Shown here: positions 51,706-61,759 of the stretch, one piece after another
How the letters are laid out: every line of letters begins with the position of its first letter
Position numbering within the stretch: position 1 is the stretch's first letter
NCBI RefSeq assembly: GCF_016107325.1
Contig: NZ_RCVT01000001.1
Location: forward strand, 620,001 to 684,000
Direction: 5' to 3'
From: Sphingomonas sp. MA1305
GTDB taxonomy: Bacteria > Pseudomonadota > Alphaproteobacteria > Sphingomonadales > Sphingomonadaceae
DNA length: 64,000 nt
Translations under genes and position numbers: made by a program
Notes under the pieces: generated by a model
Databases searched by the model: none
Told to the model about the DNA's origin: nothing
Seen by the model: the letters and a program-made list of their open reading frames with translations, nothing else

Positions 51706-53291
51706 CGGGACGAGGCTCTGCGACGGAGGAGGGAACGGATGTCTTGTAGACGGAAGGCGCCGGTCGCCACGCAGGCGAGCGCGTAGATCGCCATGCCTGC
51801 GCCCACCAGCACGGTGAGCGCCAGGCCGCGGGCGGCCAGAGAATGGGTGAGATACGGCTCGACCCACGGCGTCACCATCAGCAGGGCGCCACCCATCAGC
51901 AGCGCCGCGATCGCAAGCCGCGGTACCTTGCGGCGCAGTTGCGGATCGAGCGCGAAATGACCGCGGCGGGCAAGCACGATGTAGAGCGAGGCGACGTTGA
52001 CCGTCGACGCGAGCGCGGTGGCCAGAGGAGGCCCGATCTGGCCGATATTCCAGTGGGCGAGGGTCGGGATCAGGACCAGATTGCCGATCAGATTGATCGC
52101 CACGGAATAGAGTGCCAGCCGGACCGGCGTCTTGGTGTCGGCGCGGGCGTAGAAGCCGGGCGTGAGCACCTTCACCAGCACGTAGCTGGGCAGCCCGAGT
52201 GAGAAGGCGGCAAGCGCCTGCGCCGCACGCGTCGTATCGGTCGCGTCGAACGCGCCGTGCTGGAACAGGCCGCGGACGATCGGCTCGGCGGCGAAGACGA
52301 AGGCGGCCGTCGCCGGCAGCGTCAGGAACAGAGCCAATTCCAAGCCGCGATTTTGCGTCTCCATCGCCTCCGCCTCGCGACCTTCGGACAGCAGGCGACT
52401 AACGACCGGCAGCAGGATCGTGCCGAGACCGATGCCGATCAGGCCAAGCGGCAACTGATTGAGCCGATCCGCGTAATAGATTGCAGAGATCGAGCCGGCG
52501 GCAAGCAGATGCCCGGCCAAAGCCGTCGAGATGGCAAGATTGATCTGAGCCGCGCCAGCGCCCGCGGCGGCCGGCACGATCAGCGTCAGCAGGCGTTTGA
52601 CGTCATCATCGATGCGCGGGATGCGCAAGGCCAATCGGACGCCAGCCCGGCGGCACGCCCACCACAACCAGAGCAATTGTAACGCCCCGCCCGCGGAGAC
52701 CGATATCGCCTGGGCGCGTGCAGTGGCATAGGGATCGCCGCCGTGGAAGAACAGCAGGGCACCGACCATCGCCACGTTGAGCAGGATCGGCGCTGCGGCA
52801 TTCACCCAGAAGCGGTTGAGCGAGTTAAGGATGCCGCCGAGCAGCGACACCAGCGAGATCAGCATCAGATAGGGAATGGTGAAGCGCGACAGCGTCACCG
52901 CAAAGGCGAATTGCTCGGGAGTCGGATGCTGACGGTCGAACCCGCCCGATAGAGCCCAGGTGATTGGCCAGGCAGCCAGGATCATCAGGACGGTGAAGCC
53001 GAGCAGTACCGGAAACAGGAGTGCGAGCGCCCGCTCGGCAAAGTCGACGCCGGCCGCCGTCCCGCCGCCATCCGCCACCTTGCGGTTGAACATCGGGATA
53101 AAGGCGGCGGAAAACGCGCCCTCCGCGAAGAGGGCGCGGAACATGTTAGGCAGACGGAAGGCGACGAAGAAGGCGTCGGAGGCGAAGCCCGCACCGACAT
53201 AGGTGGCCTGCAACGTGTCGCGAACCAGCGCGAGCACGCGGCTGGCGAGCGTCAGCCCGCCGACCGAACCCAAAGCCTTGGCGAGGTTCAC
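51702..53291 (-). CDS. murJ: Lipid II flippase MurJ
   Basis: Flips peptidoglycan lipid II across the inner membrane. A 529-residue protein with about fourteen helices. The start is MNLAKALGSVGGLTLASRVLALVRD with Arg-rich central-cavity positions (ASRVLALVRD, SRFTIPYL), then FRLPNMFRALFAEGAFSAAFIP, the clearest MurJ/MATE signature. It is followed by trpS with a 4-base overlap and preceded by secB with 26 bases between. Confidence 0.95.
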   Translation of the reverse strand: MNLAKALGSVGGLTLASRVLALVRDTLQATYVGAGFASDAFFVAFRLPNMFRALFAEGAFSAAFIPMFNRKVADGGGTAAGVDFAERALALLFPVLLGFTVLMILAAWPITWALSGGFDRQHPTPEQFAFAVTLSRFTIPYLMLISLVSLLGGILNSLNRFWVNAAAPILLNVAMVGALLFFHGGDPYATARAQAISVSAGGALQLLWLWWACRRAGVRLALRIPRIDDDVKRLLTLIVPAAAGAGAAQINLAISTALAGHLLAAGSISAIYYADRLNQLPLGLIGIGLGTILLPVVSRLLSEGREAEAMETQNRGLELALFLTLPATAAFVFAAEPIVRGLFQHGAFDATDTTRAAQALAAFSLGLPSYVLVKVLTPGFYARADTKTPVRLALYSVAINLIGNLVLIPTLAHWNIGQIGPPLATALASTVNVASLYIVLARRGHFALDPQLRRKVPRLAIAALLMGGALLMVTPWVEPYLTHSLAARGLALTVLVGAGMAIYALACVATGAFRLQDIRSLLRRRASSR

Positions 53292-53317
53292 CCCCGTCGT
53301 CCCCGCCTGCCGTGCGC

Positions 53318-53827
53318 TCAGGCGTTGCCGACGTCGCCGACGGTGAATTGGCCCTGCGCCTCGGCCTGCTGCATGTAGAGCGCACCGAAGTCGATCGGCT
53401 CGAGCAGCAGCGGCGGGAAGCCGCCGTCACGCACGCAATCGGCGAGCACGCGACGCGCGAAGGGGAACAGCAGGCGCGGCGCCTCGCCGAGCAGGAACGG
53501 CTGGATCGCATCCGCGGGCACGTTGCGCAGGCCGAACAGGCCGGCATAGGTCAGGTCGACGATGAAGGCGGTCTGGCCCTCGGCCTCTGCCTTGACGTCG
53601 ATCTTCAGGATCACCTCGTGCACCTCGTCGGCGACCTGCGCCATGCCGATGTTGAACTGCACGTCGATCTGCGGCGGATTGGGGTTCTGGAAAATCGCCG
53701 GCGCGTTCGGATTCTCGAACGAGAGATCCTTCACATATTGCGAGATCAGGCCCGCGGCGGGGCCGGTGTCGGCGCCGTTCGCCAGCGGCTGGGTGTCGAA
53801 CGAGGTGCCGTTGTCCTGGTCGGCCAT
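53318..53827 (-). CDS. secB: Protein-export chaperone SecB
   Basis: Cytosolic tetrameric chaperone handing preproteins to SecA. The 169-residue protein has the SecB core (ISQYVKDLSFENPNAP, PQIDVQFNIGM, DLTYAGLFGLRNVPADAIQPFLLGEAPRLLFPFARRVLADCVRDGGFPPLLLEPIDFGALY, shown here only by name order). A long N-terminal tail (about 25 residues) is typical of alphaproteobacteria. It is divergent from the Tim44-like gene. Confidence 0.96.
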   Translation of the reverse strand: MADQDNGTSFDTQPLANGADTGPAAGLISQYVKDLSFENPNAPAIFQNPNPPQIDVQFNIGMAQVADEVHEVILKIDVKAEAEGQTAFIVDLTYAGLFGLRNVPADAIQPFLLGEAPRLLFPFARRVLADCVRDGGFPPLLLEPIDFGALYMQQAEAQGQFTVGDVGNA

Positions 53828-54006
53828 GCGATGAGTCCTTGAAAGAGTCTGACGGGCTGGCGTTGGAGAAAGATGGGACCGAAGCTGCCCGTCGAACGTT
53901 CGGTCGCGATGGCGCCCGCGCTAGCAGCGCAGGCGGGTGGTTTCAACGCCGCCGGTTTGAATAACGGCCGCGATAGGCTTATGTAGCGGTCAGGATCGGA
54001 GGTACG

Positions 54007-54654
54007 GTGGTTTACGTGGTTCTTCTCGCGATGGTGGCGGCGTTTTTGGCGCTCCGCCTGTACAGCGTGCTCGGCAAGCGTACCGGCCACGAGCAGCAGC
54101 CGCTCGCGCGGGCAGCAGAGGAGCGTCCGGCGGCCGTCGCCGTGCCGCGCACGATCGACGTCGCGGCCGACGTGCGCGAGCCGCAGAACCGCAACATCGA
54201 GCCGAAGGCCGAGGCCGGTCTGCGCGCGATCATCTCGGGTGAATCCGGCTTCGACGTCGCGCAGTTCCTGCAGGGCGCGCAGGCCGCCTATCGCATGACG
54301 CTGGAGGCATTCTGGCAAGGTGACGAGGGGACGATCGCCCAGCTGGCGCAGCCGGATGTCGCCCATGCCTTCGGCGAGGCGATCGCGGCCCGGCGTGAAG
54401 CCGGGGAGACGCTGGAAAACCGGCTGATCTCGATCGAGCGCGCGACGATCGCCGATGCGGTGCTCGACGGTCGCGAGGCGCGCATCGTCGTCCGCTTCGA
54501 TGCCGACATTGCCGCCGTGACGCGTGATGCCGAGGGACAGGTGATCGCCGGTTCGCTGACCGATGCGGTGGAGACGCACGATCTCTGGACTTTCAGCCGC
54601 ACGCTGAAGAGCCGCGATCCAAATTGGAAGCTGGCGGATACGGACGAAGCGTAG
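54007..54654 (+). CDS. Tim44/TimA-like membrane-anchored protein
   Basis: A 215-residue protein with an N-terminal membrane helix (VVLLAMVAAFLALRLY, about 4-20) and a Tim44-like C-terminal domain (AAYRMTLEAFWQGDEGTIAQL, ENRLISIERATIADAVLDG, RIVVRFDADIAAVTRD, HDLWTFSRTLKSRDPNWKLADT). Bacterial homologues of mitochondrial Tim44 occur in alphaproteobacteria next to secB and mltA, as here. GTG at 54007 follows GGAGGT closely. Its client proteins are unknown. Confidence 0.85.
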   Translation: MVYVVLLAMVAAFLALRLYSVLGKRTGHEQQPLARAAEERPAAVAVPRTIDVAADVREPQNRNIEPKAEAGLRAIISGESGFDVAQFLQGAQAAYRMTLEAFWQGDEGTIAQLAQPDVAHAFGEAIAARREAGETLENRLISIERATIADAVLDGREARIVVRFDADIAAVTRDAEGQVIAGSLTDAVETHDLWTFSRTLKSRDPNWKLADTDEA

Positions 54655-54941
54655 ACGTCTCCACCATGGACGGCCGTCGGACCTACAGCAGGGCCGGCAT
54701 AGAGATACGAAGCGCCATCATGGACCCTTGTCCGTGGTGGCGTTTCTGCTTCGAACGCAGATCCGTCTATCCTTTCGCTCGGGCATAGGAGGCCGCCGCT
54801 GGCGGATGGGGTTTGCTCGGGTGTTCCGAAGCCGTTTCCGATGGTCTTTTTTCCATGCCGGGCTTGTCGCCCCCCGTCACCTTAAGGCAGTGCCCTTGTC
54901 GAAACCCACGTGTCACAGCGGGGGCTATCCGGGGACGGACG

Positions 54942-56252
54942 ATGATCGGTAAACGCGTAACAGGATCGATCGCGCTGGCGCTTGCGCTCAGCGCCTGCGG
55001 CGGGCGCGTCGTGCCGCTTACGACCGAACGGCCACCACTGCGCGGCGAGGAGCGGCCGCGGCCGATGCCGCCCCGTCCGACCAGTGCCGGCCAGGTGATT
55101 GCCAGCGGGCGTGGCTTCGACGGCCGCATCGCGCCGGCAACACCGTTGCTGGCGACGCCGGTACAGCCGCTGCCCGGCGCCACCACCGCCGCCGCCGCCG
55201 GCGTGGTGCCGGGCCCGGCGATCGATACCTTGCCGATCACCGAGGCGCAGGCGGAGGCCGCGCGGCAGGCGTTTCTGACCAGCTGCCCCGGCTTGATGCG
55301 CCGTACCGACACCAGCGGCCTGACCCGCGGCGCCGACTGGCAGACCGCCTGTGCCGCGGCGCGTAGCGTAGCCCGCGGCGGCGCCCGCGATTTCTTCATC
55401 ACCAATTTCGAGGCGGTTCAGGTCGGCGACGGCCGCGCCTTCGCCACCGGCTATTACGAGCCGGAGATCGCCGCATCGCGTGAGCGCCGCCCCGGCTACG
55501 AGGTGCCGATCTATGCCCGGCCCGACGATCTGATCGACGTCGACCTGGGCCAATTCTCGGCCGATCTGAAGGGCAAGAAGATCCGCGGCCGTGTCGACGG
55601 CAAGAATCTCATCCCCTATTACGACCGCGCCGCGATCGTCGGCGGGGCGATCGAGCGACGCGCGCCGGTCCTCGCCTGGGGCGCGGACGAGGCGGCGGTA
55701 TTCTTCCTGCAGGTGCAGGGGTCCGGCCGGCTGCGACTGCCCAATGGCGACGTCATGCGGGTCGGCTATGACAGTCAGAACGGCCGCGACTATACCGGCA
55801 TCGGCGCGCTGATGAAGGCGCGCGGGCTGATCGGCCCCGGCCAGACCTCGATGCAGGGGATCGTCGCCTGGCTGCGCGCCAACCCCGAACAGGGGCGGGC
55901 GATCATGAACGAGAACAAGAGCTTCGTCTTCTTCCGCGAGATCGATACGCCGCCGCTCGGCGCGATGGGCTATGTTGTCAATGGCGGGATCAGCGCCGCG
56001 GTCGACACCAAATTCGTCCCGCTGGGCGCGCCGGTCTTCCTGTCGATGGACCGTCAGGATGCCACGGGCCTGTGGGTGGCGCAGGATACCGGCGGCGCGA
56101 TCAAGGGGGCCAACCGCTTCGACACCTTCTGGGGCGCCGGCCCGGTGGCCGAGGCGACCGCCGGAGGCATGGCGGCGCGCGGCACCGCCTTCGTGCTGCT
56201 GCCGATCGGAACGCTGAGCCGGATGCAGACCGGTGCGCCAGCTCAACCCTGA
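54942..56252 (+). CDS. mltA: Membrane-bound lytic murein transglycosylase A
   Basis: Cleaves peptidoglycan between MurNAc and GlcNAc. The 436-residue lipoprotein has signal MIGKRVTGSIALALALSAC with lipobox LSAC, a Pro-rich spacer, an MltA domain (FEAVQVGDGRAFATGYYEPEI, GKNLIPYYDRAAI, FFLQVQGSGRLRLPNG) and a C-terminal 3D domain (VPLGAPVFLSMD, AQDTGGAIKGANRFDTFWGAG) with its three Asp residues. The start at 54942 is set by the lipobox; the frame is open further upstream. The next gene overlaps by 20 bases. Confidence 0.93.
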   Translation: MIGKRVTGSIALALALSACGGRVVPLTTERPPLRGEERPRPMPPRPTSAGQVIASGRGFDGRIAPATPLLATPVQPLPGATTAAAAGVVPGPAIDTLPITEAQAEAARQAFLTSCPGLMRRTDTSGLTRGADWQTACAAARSVARGGARDFFITNFEAVQVGDGRAFATGYYEPEIAASRERRPGYEVPIYARPDDLIDVDLGQFSADLKGKKIRGRVDGKNLIPYYDRAAIVGGAIERRAPVLAWGADEAAVFFLQVQGSGRLRLPNGDVMRVGYDSQNGRDYTGIGALMKARGLIGPGQTSMQGIVAWLRANPEQGRAIMNENKSFVFFREIDTPPLGAMGYVVNGGISAAVDTKFVPLGAPVFLSMDRQDATGLWVAQDTGGAIKGANRFDTFWGAGPVAEATAGGMAARGTAFVLLPIGTLSRMQTGAPAQP

Positions 56253-56793
56253 CGAAGCCGCACTATGGGCGCGGGTGATGGCGACCGTGCGCCCACTGCG
56301 GGCCGCGGCCGCGCCGGCCGGTCCGGTCGCTAAGCCGGCGGTGGTGCCGCCCGCCGCCGCGCCCGCACAGGCGGCAAAGCCGCCGAAGCCCGCCGGGCGC
56401 GTGCCGCCACCACGCCTGCCCGTGGCTCCGCCGGCCGCTGCCAAGCCGCGTCCCAACACGCTCGACGGCGGCTGGGACAAGAAGCTCGGCCGCGGGATCG
56501 TCATCCCCGACAGTTCGATTGATCTGCATGGTCATAGCCTGGCCTCGGCGCATGCTCTGCTCGACCAGGGGCTGGAGCGGGCGATCGCGCGCGGCGACCG
56601 GGTGCTGCTGCTCGTCACCGGCAAGCCGCCAAGGCCGGAGAGCGAGCGGCCCCACGCGCGCGGTGCGATCCGGGCGGCGATCGCCGACTGGCTCGCCGCG
56701 TCGCGTCATGCCGATGCGATCGCGGCGGTGCGGGGCGCGCATCCGCGTCATGGCGGGCAGGGCGCGCTCTACATCGTGCTGCGGCGGCGCTGA
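56233..56793 (+). CDS. Smr domain protein
   Basis: A 186-residue protein with a Pro/Ala-rich N-terminal half and a C-terminal Smr domain: IDLHGHSLASAHALLDQGL, VLLLVTGKPPR, RGAIRAAIADWL and HGGQGALYIVLRRR. Smr domains are nucleases acting on structured nucleic acid. It starts at a GTG inside mltA, so it is translationally coupled. This mltA-smr order is common in alphaproteobacteria. Confidence 0.9.
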   Translation: MRQLNPDEAALWARVMATVRPLRAAAAPAGPVAKPAVVPPAAAPAQAAKPPKPAGRVPPPRLPVAPPAAAKPRPNTLDGGWDKKLGRGIVIPDSSIDLHGHSLASAHALLDQGLERAIARGDRVLLLVTGKPPRPESERPHARGAIRAAIADWLAASRHADAIAAVRGAHPRHGGQGALYIVLRRR

Positions 56794-56796
56794 TCC

Positions 56797-57918
56797 TCAG
56801 ACGCTGGCCGTCCGGCGGATCACGTCGGCGTAGATGGCCGTCAGCGTTTCGAGATCGGCGACCGCGACCGCCTCGTCGACCTGATGCATGGTCGCATTGA
56901 TCAGCCCGAATTCGATCGTCGGGCAGAGTTTGGACAGGAAGCGGGCATCGGACGTGCCGCCGGTCGTCGACAATTCGGCCTCGATCCCGGTCTGTGCGAG
57001 GATGGCGCCGCTGACGAGGGCGGTGAGCGCGCCCGGTGCGGTGAGGAAGGCTTCCCCCGAAATCTTGCCGTGGACCCGCGCCTCCGGCGCCTCGGCATGA
57101 ACGATGTCGGTAACGCGTTCGATCAGGCCAAGCCCGGTCTGTTCGTCGTTGAAGCGGATATTGAGCCGCGCCGCGGCCGCAGCGGGGATGACGTTATGCG
57201 CCGGGTTGCCGACGGTAACCTCGGTAATCTCCAGGTTCGACGGCTGGAACCAGGCATTGCCGGCATCGAGCGGCATCGCGTCCAGCGCGGCGAGCGCGCG
57301 GACCAGACGCGTCACCGGATTGTCGGCGAGGTGCGGATAGGCGACGTGACCTTGGCGTCCCGGCACGTCGATCCAGATGTTGACCGAGCCCCGCCGCCCG
57401 ATCTTGACCATGTCGCCGAGCCGGTGGACCGAAGTCGGCTCGCCGACCAGGCATAGGTCGGGCGCGATGTCGCGTTCTGCCATGCGGGCGATCAATGCCG
57501 GAGTGCCGTAGGTCGCCGGTCCTTCCTCGTCGCCGGTGATCAGCAGGCTGAGCGGTCCGCCGCCGTCGACCCGCGACGCTGCCGCCGCGAAGGCCGCGAC
57601 CGCGCCCTTCATGTCGACCGCGCCCCGGCCATGGAGGAGGTCGCCGCGTACCTCTCCGCTCCACGGCGATCCGGTCCAGCCCTCGCCGGGCGGCACGACG
57701 TCGACATGGCCGGCGAAGGCCAGGTGCCGCCCGATGCCGTGCCGGGTCGCGATCATATTCTCGACCGGACCGTCTGGCGCCTCCCCGCAGACGAAGCGGT
57801 CGACGGCGAAGCCGATACCGGTCAGCGCCGCCTCCAGCACATCGAACACCGGTCCGCGCGCCGGCGTCACGCTGTCGGCGCGCAACAGCGCCTGGGTGAG
57901 TGCGACAACGTCGATCAT
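56797..57918 (-). CDS. dapE: Succinyl-diaminopimelate desuccinylase
   Basis: Lysine/diaminopimelate pathway enzyme. The 373-residue M20 protein has the zinc ligand blocks LAFAGHVDVVPPG, GRGAVDMKGAVAAF and TGDEEGPA, the dimerisation domain with VKIGRRGSVNIWIDVPGRQGHVAYP (in parts), and LSTTGGTSDARFL and GLINATMHQVDEAV near the end. ATG at 57918 is taken; a GTG at 57927 overlapping the upstream gene's stop is an alternative. Confidence 0.94.
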   Translation of the reverse strand: MIDVVALTQALLRADSVTPARGPVFDVLEAALTGIGFAVDRFVCGEAPDGPVENMIATRHGIGRHLAFAGHVDVVPPGEGWTGSPWSGEVRGDLLHGRGAVDMKGAVAAFAAAASRVDGGGPLSLLITGDEEGPATYGTPALIARMAERDIAPDLCLVGEPTSVHRLGDMVKIGRRGSVNIWIDVPGRQGHVAYPHLADNPVTRLVRALAALDAMPLDAGNAWFQPSNLEITEVTVGNPAHNVIPAAAAARLNIRFNDEQTGLGLIERVTDIVHAEAPEARVHGKISGEAFLTAPGALTALVSGAILAQTGIEAELSTTGGTSDARFLSKLCPTIEFGLINATMHQVDEAVAVADLETLTAIYADVIRRTASV

Positions 57919-57923
57919 GTGGC

Positions 57924-58586
57924 TCACCGTGCCGGCTGCTCGAACTGTTCGATCACCCAATCTTCTTCCTGTGCCGCGGCGATCCAGTCCTGCAGGAAGG
58001 GATGCTGTACGACCGCGTCGATATAGGCGGCGGCGAAGCGGGCGATCGGCAGCTGATAGGTCAGGATGCGGGTGACGACGGGCGCGAACATGATGTCCGC
58101 CGCGCCGAAATCGCCGAACAGATAGGCGCCGTCACCGCCGAAGCGGGCGCGCGCCTGAGCCCACAATTCCATCACGCGGGCAAGGTCGACAATGACGTCG
58201 TCGTCCGGCCGCTGCGCGGGAAATTGCTGGCGGATGTTCATCGGATGCTTGCGGCGCAGCGCGGTGAAGCTGGAGTGCATTTCCGCCGCCATCGACCGCG
58301 CCATCGCGCGTGCGGCGTCGTCCGCCGGCCAGAAATGCTCGCGTCCGACCTTGTCGGCGAGATAGTCGACGATCGCCAGGCTGTCCCACACCACGGCATC
58401 GCCGTCCCACAGGATCGGTACCTTGCCGCTCGACGGCGCGAACTCCGCCCCCTCGCGCCGCCGGTCCCATTCGGCGTCGTAGAGCGGCACGACCACCTCT
58501 TCGAACGATATGCCCGACTGCTTGCACGCCAGCCAGCCGCGCAGCGACCAGGAGGAATAGGCCTTATTGCCGATGATGAGCTTCAT
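57924..58586 (-). CDS. Glutathione S-transferase family protein
   Basis: A 220-residue GST-like protein. The N-terminal thioredoxin-like domain has LIIGNKAYSSWSLRGWLACK and GKVPILWDGDAVVWDSLAIVDYLAD (cis-Pro and the Ser/Glu-Asp glutathione-binding pair). The C-terminal part is helical with FGAADIMFAPVVTRI. It is upstream of dapE with near-contact spacing. The substrate is unknown. Confidence 0.87.
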   Translation of the reverse strand: MKLIIGNKAYSSWSLRGWLACKQSGISFEEVVVPLYDAEWDRRREGAEFAPSSGKVPILWDGDAVVWDSLAIVDYLADKVGREHFWPADDAARAMARSMAAEMHSSFTALRRKHPMNIRQQFPAQRPDDDVIVDLARVMELWAQARARFGGDGAYLFGDFGAADIMFAPVVTRILTYQLPIARFAAAYIDAVVQHPFLQDWIAAAQEEDWVIEQFEQPAR

Positions 58587-58644
58587 GACGCGCAGGCGTA
58601 GCGGCGTGGGGAGGGGAGGTCCAGCGGGCGGCGTGCAGCCACAT

Positions 58645-58738
58645 CCGTCATTCCCGCGAAGGCGGGAATCCAGACGCGCTGGCGTGTATGTTGTCAGATG
58701 TCAGAGGTTCTGGATCCCCGCCTTCGCGGGGATGACGG
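58645..58738. repeat. Palindromic intergenic element (CCGTCATCCC type), copy 3
   Basis: CCGTCATTCCCGCGAAGGCG and CGCCTTCGCGGGGATGACGG are inverted complements around a loop of about 50 bases that differs from copies 1 and 2. It lies between the GST and ysxC genes on the same leftward strand. Confidence 0.82.
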
Positions 58739-58747
58739 CGCTGGGGC

Positions 58748-59419
58748 TTAGCCGATCGCTTCCAGCACCGCAGCGCGCAGCTCGGGAATGCCGAGCCCAC
58801 CCTCACTCGACGTCGCCAGGATATCCGGATGCGCCGCCGGCCGCTTGCGCGCGTCCTCAGCCGTCCGCGCCATGACATCGGCCAGGTCGGTCGCCTTGAC
58901 CTTGTCGGCCTTGGTCAGGATCAGGCGATAGCTGACCGCCGCCTTGTCGAGCATGCCCAGGATCTCGCGGTCGACGTCCTTGATGCCGTGCCGTGAATCG
59001 ATCAGCACCAGCACGCGCTTCAGCACGTCGCGCCCGCGCAGATAGTCGTTGACCAGATACCGCCACGTCCGGACGACGTCCTTGGGCGCCTTGGCAAAGC
59101 CATAGCCCGGCATGTCGACCAGCCGGAATGCGGGCGCCTCGCCATTGCCCGCGACGTCGAAGAAGTTGAGTTCCTGCGTCCGCCCCGGCGTGTTCGAGGT
59201 GCGCGCGAGCGCGTTGCGCCCGGTCAGCGCGTTGAGCAGCGACGATTTGCCGACGTTCGACCGCCCGGCAAAGGCGACCTCCGGCACGTCGGGATCGGGC
59301 AGGAACTTCAGGCTCGGCGCCGACTTCAGGAACGCCACCGGCCCAGCGAAGGTCCGGCGCGCCGCCTCGATCAGTTCGGGCGTGAAGCCTTCGTCCAGCG
59401 GCGTACCGTCCTCGCTCAC
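58748..59419 (-). CDS. engB: Ribosome biogenesis GTPase YsxC/EngB
   Basis: GTPase needed for 50S subunit assembly. A 223-residue protein with G1 [18 protein letters not shown]2 region SNTPGRTQ, G3 [10 protein letters not shown] and G4 LTKADKVKA. Its start overlaps the yidC stop by 4 bases, as in many alphaproteobacteria, so it is the last gene of the rpmH operon. Confidence 0.95.
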   Translation of the reverse strand: MSEDGTPLDEGFTPELIEAARRTFAGPVAFLKSAPSLKFLPDPDVPEVAFAGRSNVGKSSLLNALTGRNALARTSNTPGRTQELNFFDVAGNGEAPAFRLVDMPGYGFAKAPKDVVRTWRYLVNDYLRGRDVLKRVLVLIDSRHGIKDVDREILGMLDKAAVSYRLILTKADKVKATDLADVMARTAEDARKRPAAHPDILATSSEGGLGIPELRAAVLEAIG

Positions 59420-61137
59420 TTGGCGATGACCGTCGTCTTCGCCGCAGCGGTCTTCAGCTCGGGATGGCGGGCATAGAGGACCTGCTGCTGAATGATCGCG
59501 AGGAAATTGGACGCGATCCAGTAGACCTGCAGGCCGACCGGATAGCTGGCCATCACGAACATCAGCACCCAGGGGATGACCGCGAAGACCTGCTTCTGCG
59601 TCTCGTCCATCGGCGCCGGATTGAGGCGGAACTGGAAGAACATCGAGATGCCGAGCACGATCGGCACCACGCCAATCGCCAGCATGTGCGGCGGGGTGAA
59701 ATTGAGGAAGCCGAACAGGTTGACCGGGGTCAGCGGGTCGGGCGCGGACAGATCCTTGATCCAGCCGAAGAACGGCTGATGCCGCATTTCGATGGTCAGC
59801 ATCAGCACCTTATACAGCGCGAAGAACACCGGGATCTGGATCAGGGTCGGCAGACAGCCGGCGAGCGGGTTCGCCTTTTCCGTCTTGTACAGCTCCATGA
59901 CCTTCTGCTGCATGACGACCTTGTCGTCCTTGTAGCGGTCCTGGATCGCCTTCATCTTCGGCTGCAACGCGCGCATCTTCGCCATGCTGGCGAACTGGCG
60001 CTGTGCGATCGGGAACATCAGGCCGCGGATGGTGATCGTCAGCAGGATGATCGCAACGCCGAAATTGCTGACCATGCGGAACAGCCAGTCGAGATAGGTG
60101 AAGATCGGCTTTTCCAGGATCTCGAACCAGCCCCAATCGATCGCCTTGTCGAACTTGGCGACGCCCTGCTGGTTCTCATACTGCTGGAGCAGCTTCACTT
60201 CCTTCGCACCGGCGAAGAAGCGGCTGGTCTGGGTCAATGCCTTGCCGGGCGCGAGCAGCTTCGGCGCGAAGGCGTAATCGGCCTGATACTGCTTGTCGCC
60301 GCCGGAGCGGAACTGGCCGTCGAACTGCGCCGCCTGATCGGGGACGAGGGCGGTCAGCCAATATTTGTCGGTGAAGCCGAGCCAGCCGCCTGTGGTGGTG
60401 AACCGGTCGGGCGCCTGGTCGATATCCTTGAAGTTGACGCCGTAATGCGCGCCGCCATTGTGGACGGACATCGGCCCGGTGTGGATCTGCCAGGTGCCGG
60501 GGTCCTTGGACACGCCGACACGGCTGACATATCCATAGGGGGCGACCGGCACCGGCGCGCCGCCGGCGTTCGCCACCGTCTGCGTCACGGTGAACATATA
60601 GCCGTCGTCGACCGACAGGCGAATCTGGAAGCGTTGGCCGCGCGCGTTCTGCGCCTGCAGCGTCACCGGCTGGCCAGGCTTCAGCACCGGCGCGCTCGCC
60701 TGCCACACCGTGTCCGCGGCGGGCGGGCTCAGCCCCTCGTCACGCCAGCCGAAGCCGGCGAAATAGGCGTCCTGCGACCCCGCCGGCGACAGCAGGCGGA
60801 TCGGCGGCGAATCCTTGCGGATGTCCTGCTTGTACTTGACGAGGACCAGGTCGTCGATCCGCGCGCCCTTGAGGTTGATCGAACCCTTAAGCGTCGGCGT
60901 GTCGATGGCGACCCGCGGCGTTTCCCGCAGCACGAGGTCGCGGTTGCGGATCGCGGTCGGATTGTCGGCGGCGGGATCGGCCGACGGCTGTGGCAAGGCC
61001 TTGGACTTGCCCTTCTCGATCTTGGTCACCGGCGGATTGGCCACCGGGAAGAACTTCCCCTGGATCAGTGGCCAGGCGAACAGGATCAGGGCCGCGAGGA
61101 CCGCGAACAGGACAAAATTCTGACGTTCGTTGTTCAA
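59416..61137 (-). CDS. yidC: Membrane protein insertase YidC
   Basis: Inserts and folds inner-membrane proteins, alone or with SecYEG. The 573-residue protein has an N-terminal helix ([19 protein letters not shown]), a large periplasmic beta domain (about 80-340) and the conserved five-helix core: [67 protein letters not shown]. It lies 15 bases after yidD. Confidence 0.96.
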   Translation of the reverse strand: MNNERQNFVLFAVLAALILFAWPLIQGKFFPVANPPVTKIEKGKSKALPQPSADPAADNPTAIRNRDLVLRETPRVAIDTPTLKGSINLKGARIDDLVLVKYKQDIRKDSPPIRLLSPAGSQDAYFAGFGWRDEGLSPPAADTVWQASAPVLKPGQPVTLQAQNARGQRFQIRLSVDDGYMFTVTQTVANAGGAPVPVAPYGYVSRVGVSKDPGTWQIHTGPMSVHNGGAHYGVNFKDIDQAPDRFTTTGGWLGFTDKYWLTALVPDQAAQFDGQFRSGGDKQYQADYAFAPKLLAPGKALTQTSRFFAGAKEVKLLQQYENQQGVAKFDKAIDWGWFEILEKPIFTYLDWLFRMVSNFGVAIILLTITIRGLMFPIAQRQFASMAKMRALQPKMKAIQDRYKDDKVVMQQKVMELYKTEKANPLAGCLPTLIQIPVFFALYKVLMLTIEMRHQPFFGWIKDLSAPDPLTPVNLFGFLNFTPPHMLAIGVVPIVLGISMFFQFRLNPAPMDETQKQVFAVIPWVLMFVMASYPVGLQVYWIASNFLAIIQQQVLYARHPELKTAAAKTTVIAK

Positions 61138-61152
61138 GGTCCGACCCCAATT

Positions 61153-61365
61153 CTACGGGACGGGATCGGGTCCGTACCCGCCCCAGGGATGACAGCGCGC
61201 GATCCGTTTCGCCGCCAGCCAGCCCCCCTTCAGCGCGCCATAGCGGCGAAGCGCCGTAATTGCATAGGCCGAACAGGAGGGTTGGTAGCGGCAGGACGAC
61301 GGCAGGACGACCGAGGGGCCGACCTGCCAGAGTCGCACGAACACGATGAGCAGCCGCGCGATCAT
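61153..61365 (-). CDS. yidD: Membrane protein insertion efficiency factor YidD
   Basis: A 70-residue protein with the family block [20 protein letters not shown] and [14 protein letters not shown], and an amphipathic N-terminal helix. It supports YidC. Its ATG overlaps the rnpA stop by 4 bases. Confidence 0.95.
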   Translation of the reverse strand: MIARLLIVFVRLWQVGPSVVLPSSCRYQPSCSAYAITALRRYGALKGGWLAAKRIARCHPWGGYGPDPVP

Positions 61366-61733
61366 TTGCGCCGCTTCGGCGGGCGAGGACCGCGGGCAGG
61401 CGCCGATTCGCCGCGCGCGATCTTGCCCAGCGCCTTGCCGAACTCGCTGCGCAGAGCGGCAAAGTCGCGCTCGACGCCGCCGTCGCGGCCGATCAGCACA
61501 TGGTCCGCACCGCGGATGCCACCGGTCGGCAACAGCTCGCGCGCCAGCGCCCGCAACCGCCGCTTCATGCGGTTACGGACGACGGCATTGCCGATCTTCT
61601 TGGTGACGGTGAAGCCGACGCGAATCGTCGCGTCACCGTCGTCGCGGGGGCGCACCAGCAGGACGAAGCCCGGCATCGGTGCGCGCAACCCCGCATTCGC
61701 CGCCACGAAATCGCGGCGGCGGGTCAGCGTCAA
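61362..61733 (-). CDS. rnpA: Ribonuclease P protein component
   Basis: Protein subunit that helps the RNase P RNA process tRNA 5' ends. The sequence [26 protein letters not shown] and the RNR-type motif [19 protein letters not shown] are diagnostic. There is no ATG or GTG between the rpmH stop and the conserved start, so the TTG at 61733 is proposed (123 residues). It is coupled to yidD by an ATGA overlap. Confidence 0.88.
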   Translation of the reverse strand: MTLTRRRDFVAANAGLRAPMPGFVLLVRPRDDGDATIRVGFTVTKKIGNAVVRNRMKRRLRALARELLPTGGIRGADHVLIGRDGGVERDFAALRSEFGKALGKIARGESAPARGPRPPKRRK

Positions 61734-61759
61734 TATGTCGGCGTCGCCGACAGGGGGAA

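Noticed and set aside
54655..54941. Short frame around 54728-54952 ahead of mltA
   Set aside because: There is no ribosome site, the composition is Arg-rich, and it overlaps the mltA start region; treated as leader DNA with nothing identifiable.
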